DNA of 13,415 nt from Planctomycetaceae bacterium (lineage in GTDB: Bacteria > Planctomycetota > Planctomycetia > Pirellulales > Pirellulaceae): positions 1-13,415 of the forward strand of contig SLEY01000631.1 of assembly GCA_007124535.1 (NCBI GenBank), read 5' to 3'. A model generated the notes under the pieces. The model had not been told where the DNA came from and did no database searches. It was given only the letters and a program-made list of their open reading frames with translations. Position numbers and translations under genes: made by a program. Of this stretch, positions 1-7,413 are shown piece after piece. The stretch's first letter is position 1; each line of letters opens with the position of its first letter.

Positions 1-1142
1 CCGTTCCAAGGCGGTGCCCAGTCGACCAGCGGGGTCCTGCCGAACTCGCCGGAACACCACACCAGGGTGCGATCCAGCAAGCCACGTTCGCTCAGGTCCG
101 CCAGGAGCGTTGCCAGCCCTTGGTCCAACATGGGACATTGCCGCCGCATGGTGGGAAAATGATTGCCATGCGTATCCCAGCCGCCGGGGAAGCTGATGGT
201 GATGTAGAGCACGCCCGCCTCGACCATCCGTCTGGCCGCCAGGCACTGCTGCCCGAAGGTGTTTCGGCCGTAGCGGTCGCGGAGGGCTGCCGGTTCATTA
301 TTGAGATTGAACACTTCCCTGCCGCTGCCCAGGATGAGCCCGTAGGCTCTTTCCTTGGCCTCTTCGACGGCCGCCATCTCCGGGGCGTCGGCCAGTCCGT
401 GGCCCATGAGATTGGTCCTGTCGAGCAATTCACGGCGAGCCCGCTGCCGCCCGTCGCTGATCCCCGGGTTGATGATCCCCTGCACCTCGAATCGCTCCGC
501 GTTGGGATCGCCGCCGGTGGCGAAGGGTTTGTAGGCGGGGCCCAGGAATCCCTCCTCGGAGAACCGTCCGGCCGCCTGGAGCATGACGACGTAGGGGGGG
601 AGCAACCCTTGGTATTGGTCCCTTCTGAAGTAAGTGAACATGGCGCCGATGCTGGGGAACGACAGTTGGCCGCCGGGCCGGTGGCCGGTCTGCATCAGGT
701 AGGCCGCCCGCTCGTGGCCGCCGAAGCCGTGGGTCATGCCGCGGATCAGGGAATACTTGTCAGCCTGTCCTGCCAGTTGGGGGAACAGGTCGCTGAGTTG
801 GATTCCCTCCACGTTGGTGTCGACGACTCCATCGAATTCGCCCGTGTAATCCCAGCCGCTATCCGGCTTGGGGTCCCAGGTATCATTGTGCGACATGCCG
901 CCCCACAAGAAGATTTGGATGACCGACTGGACCTTGGGCTTGTCTTTGGCCTTGGCCCTGGCCGCCTCATCTCGGGCAGCCTTCAGTTCGGCGACTTGCT
1001 GCTCGGGCGTCTTCTCGTCGGCAAAGGCGCGGGGACTCAAGCCGCCGGCCGCGACTACCCCCGCCGCGCCCAGAACGCCGCGCCGCAGGGCCTCGCGCCG
1101 GGAGACCGGCTCCCGTGTGTGGGGATCGTGATGGGTACTCAT
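1..1142 (-). CDS. DUF1501 domain protein, Tat-exported, C-terminus cut by window edge
   Basis: The reading frame is open from the ATG at 1142 down to the window edge, giving 380 complete codons and no stop, so the C-terminus is missing. The N-terminus has a twin-arginine signal: SRREALRRG at about residues 14-22, a small hydrophobic stretch (GVLGAAGVVAAGG), and a likely cleavage after A-F-A near residue 41. A short Ala/Lys-rich segment (about 46-70) leads into the DUF1501 core, with FLWGGMSHNDTWDPKP (about 78-93), a GGWDTHGNHF segment and GEFGRTP near the visible end. DUF1501 belongs to the alkaline-phosphatase/sulfatase-like fold group, and its biochemical role in planctomycetes is not established. 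A good ribosome binding site (AAAGGAG) lies about nine bases before the ATG. The gene follows the DUF1549/DUF1553 gene on the same strand after an 86-base gap, the usual order of this planctomycete pair, so co-transcription is likely. Family assignment is firm; function is unknown. Confidence 0.9.
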   Translation of the reverse strand, partial: MSTHHDPHTREPVSRREALRRGVLGAAGVVAAGGLSPRAFADEKTPEQQVAELKAARDEAARAKAKDKPKVQSVIQIFLWGGMSHNDTWDPKPDSGWDYTGEFDGVVDTNVEGIQLSDLFPQLAGQADKYSLIRGMTHGFGGHERAAYLMQTGHRPGGQLSFPSIGAMFTYFRRDQYQGLLPPYVVMLQAAGRFSEEGFLGPAYKPFATGGDPNAERFEVQGIINPGISDGRQRARRELLDRTNLMGHGLADAPEMAAVEEAKERAYGLILGSGREVFNLNNEPAALRDRYGRNTFGQQCLAARRMVEAGVLYITISFPGGWDTHGNHFPTMRRQCPMLDQGLATLLADLSERGLLDRTLVWCSGEFGRTPLVDWAPPWN

Positions 1143-1228
1143 GGCTTCCGTCTCCTTTCGGGTTTCGCTGTCGTGCGAATAAGGGGTACTGAGCGTTGTC
1201 CTGTCATCTCTTGGTATTTCTACAGGGA

Positions 1229-4159
1229 TCAATGCCGCAGCAGGAATTCGGGGCTGTTGATCAGCGCCCACGCCAGATCGATCCACATTTCGCGTCCTTC
1301 CACCGCGCCGGTCTGGGCATATTCCTCGACGGCCTGGAGGTCGGTCTCGGTGGGAAATCGGGAGAGGATTGTCAGGTAGAGTCTTTCGGCCACTTCCTCG
1401 TGATTGTCGCCGGCGGCGATGATCGCGGCCAGTCCGGGGCCGTTGGCCAGCTTCTCTTGGATTGTCGTCGAATTGAGCATGTGCAGCCAGTGGGGCGGGG
1501 CAAGCTCGCTGACACGCTCGGCTTGCATCCCGGTGGCCCGTGCGGAACGTCCGAACAGTGTCAAGAAGGAACTGGTCACGCTGCCGTCGGCCAGTGCCAC
1601 CGCCGGCATCTCGCTGGGAATGTACGTGAAAGGCTCCGGGACCGCGCTGGTGTAAAGGTCGGTACTGCCGGTGATCCGGTTCACCGCGTCGATCAGCACC
1701 TCGGCCTCCACCCGCCGCATCGGATAACTGGCGAAGTTGGCTGCCGCTTCCGGCGTTTCGCTGCTGGGCAGGGAAGAGAGCTGGTAGGTGGTCGAGGTGA
1801 AGATCAGCCTCTTGAGATGTCTCAGATCGTATCCGCTGTCGATCAGCTCTTGCTCCAGGTAGGCCAGGAGTTCGGGGTTGCTGGGCGGATTGTCGTCGCG
1901 GATGTCGTCCGGTTCCTCGATGATTCCGCGTCCCATGATCCAGGCCCAAATCCGGTTGACGACGGCCTTGGCAAACCACGGGTTTTCGGCGTCGATCAGC
2001 CAATCGGCGAACACCTCCCGCGGGTCGCGATCCGGGGGGATCGTAATCGGGTCGCCGTCCGGAAAGACGGCCTCGAGCGGTTCGTTGGGACTCAAAGGTT
2101 CTGCCAGCGCCCCGGGGATCTGATTGGTCATCGTCACGGACTCGGCCACCGCGTCCACGCCTGGCGCGACGTTGCCGGGCAGGGCGACCGAGTTATAGGG
2201 ATCCCAGAAGACGATTTCTTCTTTCCACTCGCTGGTGGGCTTGTAGCCGACCTGCGAGAAGAACGTCGCCATGCCGCCGCGACGCTCGTCGGGCCAGGCG
2301 TGAATCCGCGAGCCCATCAAGGTCAGGGCGACGGCTCCGGCGATGTCCTCCGGCGAGATTTCTTGAATGGCGCGGTAGAAGTTGACCGGGCCCACGCGAT
2401 AGTTGCTGCCACTGGAGGTGAGCAACTCCCGGGCGAACTGATCGTAAGGTTTGTTTTGGGCGATCGATTCCCACACCCAGCGGTGGTAGGCCTGTGCCGC
2501 GTTGGGCCAAACCGTAACCGGGAACTCCGCTTTGATCCGCAAGACGTCGCTCCATCGCATGGACCAGTAATCGGCATGGGCGTACTGGTCGAGCAGCCGG
2601 TCGATCAATTCGGCTCGTTTGTTCGGATTCGCATCCTGGATGAACGTCCTGGCCTTTTCGGCGGTCGGCAGCTTGCCCGTGACGTCCAAATAGGCTCGGC
2701 GGACGAACGTGGCGTCGGAGCAGAGGGCGGGCTGGATCCCCAGCGAATCCAACCTGGCAAACACGATTTCATCGATCCGGTTGGCCGGTTTGGGCGGATC
2801 GGAGCTTTCCTTCACCTGGGGCGCCTGCTGGGCGGCGGCCAGCCGGTGTTGGGTGATTCGGGCCTGCTGGGCCAAGGCGCGTTTTTCTTGGGCGTCGCTC
2901 CTGGCAGCCCGAAACGCCGCTCGGGCTTCTTCCGCTTTCTCCCTCAATGGAGCGGCGGCAGCCTCCGCTTCCTCGGCCGCTTGTTCGTCCGCCACGTGGG
3001 TCGTTTTGGCTTCGGCGATCCGCTGCTGGAGGTTTTCGCGTTCCGTTTCGGCCGCGTTCTTGAGATTTTCGGCTCGCGTCAAGTCCCGTTCCGCCGTGTT
3101 GGCCGCGATTGCGGCGTCCTCCAGTTGGCGCTGCAACGGTTCCAGGGCTTCCCAGGCTTCGTCGGCCGCTTCGCGCTTGGCAGCCGCCTCGTCGGCGGCC
3201 TGCCGGGCTGCCTCATCGAGTTCGAGGAGTTCTTGGGCTGCTTCGCGGGCCTGGTTGTAGGCCTCTTTGGCGGCGGCCACTTCATCCTCGTCTTCGCTCT
3301 CCCGGGCTTTGGCAAGGGCCTCCCGCGCCGTGGCGACCGCCTGGCGCTTGGCGGCGTCCTCGGCGGCCGCCTGCCGTTTCTCTTCGGCGGCTTCTTCCGC
3401 GGTCTGGGCGACCTCCTCGGCAGCCTGGCGCCCCGCCGTGGCGGCGGCGATTTGTTTCCTGACGTCCGCCAAAGCCTCTTCGGCGGCCTGCTTCTGCCTC
3501 GGAGCGTCTTCCGCCGTTTGGGCGGCTCTATCGGCACGGGCCTTCGCGGGCGGTTCCAGCTGCCGTACCCGGGCCAGGGCGGCCTCAGCCACACGAACTG
3601 CCCCGCGCAGGGCAGCCGCGCGGGCGGTGGCCCTCTCCGCTTCCCGTGCCCGTTGGTTGGCTGCATCCTCGGCGGCCCTCGCCGCAACCGCCGCCTCCTG
3701 AGCCGCGCGCTCGGCGGCATCGTAGGCTTGCTGAAGCGGCAGCGCGGCAGACCGGGCTTCGGCCAAGGCTTCCTCCGCCCGCGGCTTGGCCTCCCTCGCC
3801 TCGCTCAGCGCTTCGATCCGATTCGCCAGATTGGCCTCGGCCCGCTCCAAGTCCGCTTGGCCCGGCTCGCCCGCCAAATCCTGCGCCTCGGTGGCCTGCC
3901 GGCGCTTCGTCCGGGCTTCCCGGCTCGCCTGGGCGTAGGCCGCATCGGCCTCCTGCATGGCCTGCCGGAGCGGCCCCAGCGCCGCTTCCGCCTCTCGCGC
4001 CGCTTCCTCGGCCGACTCGTACTCGGCCGCTGCCCGGGACGCCGCCGTTGTCTCGGCCTCCCCATTCGAGTTGTCCTCCGCCGCACCGGGCGACCAGCCG
4101 GAGACGAACAAAAAAAATGCCAGCGTGAGCTTGACCAGGGGAACGGCGATGGTTTTCAT
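1229..4159 (-). CDS. Secreted DUF1549/DUF1553 protein with long N-terminal coiled coil
   Basis: This 976-residue protein starts with a Sec-type signal peptide (MKTIAVPLVKLTLAFFLFVSG, cleavage near A-A-E at 26-28). Residues about 35-445 are almost entirely Ala, Glu, Arg, Gln and Asp in heptad-like runs, a predicted long alpha-helical coiled coil. DUF1549 follows at about 459-660 (NRIDEIVFARL, RRAYLDVTGKLPT, YWSMRWSDVLRIK). DUF1553 covers about 715-976 (NPWFAKAVVNRIWAWIMGRG, NPPSNPELLAYLEQEL, ending WALINSPEFLLRH). Many relatives carry a PSCyt1 haem domain and a C-x-x-C-H motif inside DUF1549. This protein has only one cysteine (C480) and neither feature. GAGGTGA lies five bases before the ATG, supporting this start. 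The gene is upstream of the DUF1501 gene in one transcription unit. The role is unknown; export and scaffold-like binding are inferences. The high GC content gives long spurious frames on the opposite strand. Confidence 0.93.
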   Translation of the reverse strand: MKTIAVPLVKLTLAFFLFVSGWSPGAAEDNSNGEAETTAASRAAAEYESAEEAAREAEAALGPLRQAMQEADAAYAQASREARTKRRQATEAQDLAGEPGQADLERAEANLANRIEALSEAREAKPRAEEALAEARSAALPLQQAYDAAERAAQEAAVAARAAEDAANQRAREAERATARAAALRGAVRVAEAALARVRQLEPPAKARADRAAQTAEDAPRQKQAAEEALADVRKQIAAATAGRQAAEEVAQTAEEAAEEKRQAAAEDAAKRQAVATAREALAKARESEDEDEVAAAKEAYNQAREAAQELLELDEAARQAADEAAAKREAADEAWEALEPLQRQLEDAAIAANTAERDLTRAENLKNAAETERENLQQRIAEAKTTHVADEQAAEEAEAAAAPLREKAEEARAAFRAARSDAQEKRALAQQARITQHRLAAAQQAPQVKESSDPPKPANRIDEIVFARLDSLGIQPALCSDATFVRRAYLDVTGKLPTAEKARTFIQDANPNKRAELIDRLLDQYAHADYWSMRWSDVLRIKAEFPVTVWPNAAQAYHRWVWESIAQNKPYDQFARELLTSSGSNYRVGPVNFYRAIQEISPEDIAGAVALTLMGSRIHAWPDERRGGMATFFSQVGYKPTSEWKEEIVFWDPYNSVALPGNVAPGVDAVAESVTMTNQIPGALAEPLSPNEPLEAVFPDGDPITIPPDRDPREVFADWLIDAENPWFAKAVVNRIWAWIMGRGIIEEPDDIRDDNPPSNPELLAYLEQELIDSGYDLRHLKRLIFTSTTYQLSSLPSSETPEAAANFASYPMRRVEAEVLIDAVNRITGSTDLYTSAVPEPFTYIPSEMPAVALADGSVTSSFLTLFGRSARATGMQAERVSELAPPHWLHMLNSTTIQEKLANGPGLAAIIAAGDNHEEVAERLYLTILSRFPTETDLQAVEEYAQTGAVEGREMWIDLAWALINSPEFLLRH

Positions 4160-4228
4160 GGCGAGTCACCTCGAACTTGGGCTGGATCGGCGAGGAAGGC
4201 AGGGGAAATCGCTTTCCCAATCGGTTCA

Positions 4229-4257
4229 CTTTAAAAGGATCGGATTGGTCAAGTCAA
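4229..4257 (-). promoter_or_regulatory. Possible promoter for the DUF1549/DUF1553-DUF1501 unit
   Basis: Read on the minus strand, TTGACT (4257-4252) is followed after 17 bases by TTAAAG (4234-4229). The -35 box is close to the sigma-70 consensus, but the -10 box is weak. The spot is about 70 bases before the start codon and is the most AT-rich part of the spacer. This is inferred from sequence match only. Confidence 0.3.
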
Positions 4258-4421
4258 GTAGCCCCGAGGATCCTCTTCGCAGAACGTATCAGGCGAATCG
4301 CCACCCATTTGTGCGGATCGCGTTGAAACGCCGACCGAGAAACCGCACGATCCAAGGCGCCTGGTTGGGGGATTGACCGGTCGGCGAACCGGAGGGCCCG
4401 GCGACCGACGGATCCGGACCG

Positions 4422-4450
4422 TTGCCTTCCCCAAGCCCACACCCTACACT
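4422..4450 (+). promoter_or_regulatory. Possible promoter for the pnt operon
   Basis: TTGCCT (4422-4427) and TACACT (4445-4450) are separated by exactly 17 bases, each matching four of six sigma-70 consensus bases. A start about seven bases later would give a leader of roughly 45 bases before pntAA, which fits the nearby GGAGG ribosome binding site at 4490-4494. The inference rests on consensus match and position only. Confidence 0.4.
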
Positions 4451-4500
4451 CGATAGGAGGATGGTCCCGTTCCGGAACCCCTTATGGATGGAGGCCTGCG

Positions 4501-5685
4501 ATGACAGCGTACCAGGGACTGACGATTGGGATTCCTCGGGAGATTATGCCCGGGGAAAGGCGGGTCGCGGCGATCCCCGAAACCGTGCGGGAGTGGGTCA
4601 GCAACGGGGCGCGCGTGCTGGTCGAAACCGGGGCGGGCCAAGGGGTCTTCTTCCCGGACCGGGCCTATCAGGAGGCCGGCGCCCACGTGACGCCGGACCC
4701 CCGCAGTTTGTTCTCCCAGTCGCAGCTGATCCTGAAGGTCAAGGAACCGCTGTTCAACGACGCGCTGGACGAGCATGAAGCGGATTGGATTCCGGTCGGC
4801 AGCACGCTGGTCTGCTTCCTGCATCCCGCCAATCCGTTGAATCACGCCGTCGTACGGCGACTTGCCAAACGGGGGGTGGTGAGCTACTCCCTGGATAGCA
4901 TCCCCCGCATTCCCCGGGCTCAGCACATGGACGCCCTGACGTCGATGAGTACGGTGGCGGGGTACAAGGCGATGCTGCATGCCGCCGATCGACTCGCCCG
5001 CTTCGTGCCGATGATCCCGACCGATGCGGGCATCCTGGAACCGGCGCAGGTGCTGGTGGTGGGCACGGGGGTGGCGGGGCTGCAGTCGCTGGCCGTCGCC
5101 AAGCGTCTGGGTGCCCGGGTGCGCTTTCTGGACATCCGCCCGGAGGCGAACGAGCAGGCGCGCAGTTTGGGGGCGACTCAGGTGTCGTTCGATTTGCCGG
5201 AGGGGGCGGGAGTCGGCCCCGGGGGGTACGCCCGGCGATTGTCGGAGGAACAGTACGCCCGGGAACGAGCGGCCCTGGCCCCCGTGGTCGCCGAATGCGA
5301 CGTGGTGATCCTGTCCGCCCTGGTCTATCGCCAGCGCGCGCCGATCCTGGTCGATGAGCCCATGGTGCAAGGCATGAAACAAGGTTCGGTGATCGTGGAT
5401 GTGGCCGTCGACCAGGGCGGTAACTGCAGCGTAACCCGGGCTGGCGAAGAATGCTGGGTCCGGGATGTGCTGGTCAGCGGCCTGATGAACATCCCGGGCT
5501 ATCTGGCCATCGATGCGACTCGCATGTTCGCTCACAACATGTTCCAGTACGTCCGGCATTTGGTCGTCGAAGGGCGGCTGGATCCGGAGGCCGACGACGA
5601 AATCCTCCGCGAAGCCCTGGTGACCAAGGACGGGGCGGTGGTCCACGCCGGGACGCTGCAAGCCATGCAGGAGACGGGTGGTTGA
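4501..5685 (+). CDS. pntAA: NAD(P) transhydrogenase alpha subunit 1 (domain I, NAD(H)-binding)
   Basis: This is the soluble NAD(H)-binding domain I of the proton-translocating transhydrogenase, which passes hydride between NAD(H) and the domain III nucleotide while protons cross the membrane. The 394 residues match a stand-alone alpha-1 subunit. An alanine dehydrogenase/PNT N-terminal half has IGIPREIMPGERRVA (9-23). The RQD loop RIPRAQHMDALTS (136-148) carries Arg136, Gln141 and Asp144. The Rossmann motif is VVGTGVAGLQ (186-195), and acidic Asp211 in RFLDIRPE selects NAD over NADP. A mobile-loop tyrosine sits in GGYARRL (241-247), and GSVIVDVAVDQGGNC (295-309) is typical. One position of the loop normally Ser is Thr147. 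GGAGG lies six bases before the ATG. The gene is first in the operon and is followed by pntAB and pntB. Alanine dehydrogenase is the nearest alternative, excluded by these neighbours. Confidence 0.95.
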   Translation: MTAYQGLTIGIPREIMPGERRVAAIPETVREWVSNGARVLVETGAGQGVFFPDRAYQEAGAHVTPDPRSLFSQSQLILKVKEPLFNDALDEHEADWIPVGSTLVCFLHPANPLNHAVVRRLAKRGVVSYSLDSIPRIPRAQHMDALTSMSTVAGYKAMLHAADRLARFVPMIPTDAGILEPAQVLVVGTGVAGLQSLAVAKRLGARVRFLDIRPEANEQARSLGATQVSFDLPEGAGVGPGGYARRLSEEQYARERAALAPVVAECDVVILSALVYRQRAPILVDEPMVQGMKQGSVIVDVAVDQGGNCSVTRAGEECWVRDVLVSGLMNIPGYLAIDATRMFAHNMFQYVRHLVVEGRLDPEADDEILREALVTKDGAVVHAGTLQAMQETGG

Positions 5686-5719
5686 ATCCGGACTTTTTCT
5701 CGAACCAGGAGTTGTTGCG

Positions 5720-6010
5720 ATGCCTGCCGCCGTGCTGCTCGTGTTCGTGCTGGCCTGTGCCGTATTGGGTTACCGGGTCATCGCGGCCGTGCCCCCGCTG
5801 CTGCACACGCCGTTGATGTCGGGTATGAACGCCCTCTCCGGGATCACCCTGCTGGTGGCCCTGTCGGCGTTGTCTCACGAGGAGCCCGGATCGCTGTTGG
5901 CCCTGGCCGCGGTCGTGCTGGCGACTGGCAATGTGGTGGGGGGCTTCTGGGTGACGGAGCGGATGCTGCGGATGTTCCACCAGCGGGGGAAACAGGAGGC
6001 CGAGGAATGA
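5720..6010 (+). CDS. pntAB: NAD(P) transhydrogenase alpha subunit 2 (membrane part)
   Basis: This small membrane subunit forms part of the proton channel (domain II) with PntB. The 96 residues have three predicted membrane helices (about 3-21, 36-50, 54-75). The conserved LLHTPLMSGMNALSGI (27-42) includes His29, equivalent to the proton-channel histidine of other three-subunit enzymes. GGFWVTERMLRMF near the end is also typical. A GTG at 5678, overlapping pntAA, would add 14 residues. I prefer the ATG at 5720, because AGGAG lies eight bases before it and the extra residues match nothing in the family. The gene starts 34 bases after pntAA ends. It ends in an ATGA overlap with pntB, so translation of the two is probably coupled. 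Confidence 0.92.
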   Translation: MPAAVLLVFVLACAVLGYRVIAAVPPLLHTPLMSGMNALSGITLLVALSALSHEEPGSLLALAAVVLATGNVVGGFWVTERMLRMFHQRGKQEAEE

Positions 6011-7401
6011 TGGCGTGGATCCCCGATTTCCTGCTGCCCGCCCTGCTGACGCTGGGGTTCCTGCTGGGGCTGCGCTGGATGCGATCCCCCCGGACCGCGG
6101 TACGCGGCAACCGGTTGGGCGCGCTCTGCATGGCCCTGGCCGTAACGCAGGCCTTCTGGCGCTACGGCGTGTTCGCCCTGCCCGGGGCCTGGACGGCCTT
6201 GGGGCTGGGGGCCGCCCTGGGATGGCTCCTGGCCCACCGCGTGAAGTCGATCCGGATGCCGCAATTGGTCGCCCTGCTCAACGGATTCGGGGGCGCGGCT
6301 TCGGCCCTGGTCATCGCGGCCCGCATCCCCGCTCGGGACCCGGGCGCGGCCGGACTGGCCTGGCTGACCGCCGTAGCGGCCCTGACCGTCGGCAGCCTGA
6401 CCTTCAGCGGCAGCCTGATCGCGGCACTCAAGCTGCAAGGCTATCTGGCGAGCCGACCGCTCCGATTCGCCGGTCAAAACCAACTGCTGCTCAGCCTGGG
6501 AGCCCTGGGGCTGATCCTGCTGCTGGTCGCTACTGTGACGCAGCAAACCGGCGCGTTGTTGGCGATCATCGCCCTGGCACTGATCTACGGCCTGTTGATG
6601 GCGCTCCGGGTGGGCGGCGCCGACATGCCGGTCGTCATCTCGTTTCTGAACTCGCTGTCGGGGATCGCGGCGGCGCTCAGCGGCATCGCACTGGGGTCCC
6701 CGCTGGCCGCCGGGGTGGGTACCCTGGTCGGAGTGGCCGGGATGATCCTGACCCGCCTGATGTGCCGAGCCATGAACCGCAACCTGGCCGCCGTGCTCAG
6801 CGGCTTTGCCATGCCGGAAAGCGAAACGGAAGACGAGGCCGGAGACGAAGCGGGCGCGGTGACCGGGGAATCGGCGCCGGCGGATGCCTCGCAAATCCCG
6901 GACCTGCTGCAGGACGCTCGCCGCGTGCTGATCGTCCCCGGGTACGGCATGGCCCTCGCCCAGGCGCAACAAGCCGTCAAGGACCTCATGGACGCCCTGG
7001 AAGCCGCGGGAAAGGAGGTCAAGGTGGCGGTGCATCCCGTGGCCGGCCGGATGCCCGGCCACATGCACGTGCTGCTGGCCGAAGTCGGCGTGGGGGTCGA
7101 AAAACTGTACGACATGGCCAAGATCAACCACGAATTCGCCGAAACCGACGTGGTGGTCGCGGTCGGCGCCTGCGATGTGATGAACCCGGCAGCGACGACG
7201 GCCAAGGGAACCCCCATTTCAGGCATGCCCATCCTGCGCGTGGCAGAGGCGCGGGCCGTGATCGTCTGCAATCTGGACGAAAAACCGGGTTATTCAGGAG
7301 TCGCCAACACCCTGTACCAGGAACCCCACGTGATCACCTGCTGGGGCGATGCGGCCCAAACCGTGCCCGAAATCACGCGTCGGTTCACCCAAAGAGTTTG
7401 A
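6007..7401 (+). CDS. pntB: NAD(P) transhydrogenase beta subunit with altered domain III nucleotide motif
   Basis: The 464-residue beta subunit has a membrane domain II (about 1-265, eight or nine helices) and a cytoplasmic nucleotide-binding domain III (about 298-464), joined by an acidic linker (270-296). Domain II keeps RMPQLVALLNGFGG (83-96), where Asn92 takes the place of E. coli His91 as in other three-subunit enzymes, and GGADMPVVISFLNSLSG (203-219). Domain III has VPGYGMALAQAQ (310-321), HPVAGRMPGHM (343-353), GACDVMNPAA with Asp390, and GYSG (428-431). Where the family has Phe-Lys-Arg-Ser-Met, contacting the NADP 2'-phosphate, this protein has Cys-Asn-Leu-Asp-Glu (421-425). The V-P-Y-D loop reads V-G-V-E (362-365). 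AGGAGG at 5994-5999 supports the start at 6007; a second ATG at 6010 is possible. The pntB assignment is firm. Binding of NADP(H) is uncertain. Confidence 0.94.
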   Translation: MMAWIPDFLLPALLTLGFLLGLRWMRSPRTAVRGNRLGALCMALAVTQAFWRYGVFALPGAWTALGLGAALGWLLAHRVKSIRMPQLVALLNGFGGAASALVIAARIPARDPGAAGLAWLTAVAALTVGSLTFSGSLIAALKLQGYLASRPLRFAGQNQLLLSLGALGLILLLVATVTQQTGALLAIIALALIYGLLMALRVGGADMPVVISFLNSLSGIAAALSGIALGSPLAAGVGTLVGVAGMILTRLMCRAMNRNLAAVLSGFAMPESETEDEAGDEAGAVTGESAPADASQIPDLLQDARRVLIVPGYGMALAQAQQAVKDLMDALEAAGKEVKVAVHPVAGRMPGHMHVLLAEVGVGVEKLYDMAKINHEFAETDVVVAVGACDVMNPAATTAKGTPISGMPILRVAEARAVIVCNLDEKPGYSGVANTLYQEPHVITCWGDAAQTVPEITRRFTQRV

Positions 7402-7413
7402 ACCGCCCCCACC

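Larger units (their letters stand above)
4160..4500. other. Divergent intergenic region between the DUF1549/DUF1553 gene and pntAA
   Basis: This 341-base stretch separates two divergent transcription units and should hold both promoters. I see a plausible -35/-10 pair for each direction (listed separately) and the two ribosome binding sites at its edges. No convincing small gene, RNA gene or long repeat was seen. Short GC-rich inverted repeats around 4378-4420 (CGGTCG with CGACCG) are too weak to name. Confidence 0.6.

Noticed and set aside
120..1379. A 419-residue plus-strand frame opposite the DUF1501 gene
   Set aside because: The minus-strand product has a Tat signal and DUF1501 motifs; this frame has neither recognisable domains nor a start signal.
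1196..4234. A 1012-residue open frame on the plus strand opposite the DUF1549/DUF1553 gene
   Set aside because: It is rich in Gly, Arg, Leu and Phe with no domain signature or ribosome binding site. It is explained by the high-GC coding pattern of the real gene on the other strand, whose domains are clear.
4455..4463. AGGAGG directly next to an ATG at 4461, a possible alternative start before pntAA
   Set aside because: There is no spacing between the motif and the ATG, and the resulting frame overlaps pntAA out of phase and gives an unrecognisable peptide.
4444..5661. A 405-residue minus-strand frame opposite pntAA
   Set aside because: His- and Arg-rich translation without family features, mirrored on a gene with full PntAA motifs.
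5678..5719. GTG start giving a longer PntAB that overlaps pntAA
   Set aside because: The ATG at 5720 has a well-placed AGGAG, and the extra 14 residues do not resemble the family N-terminus.
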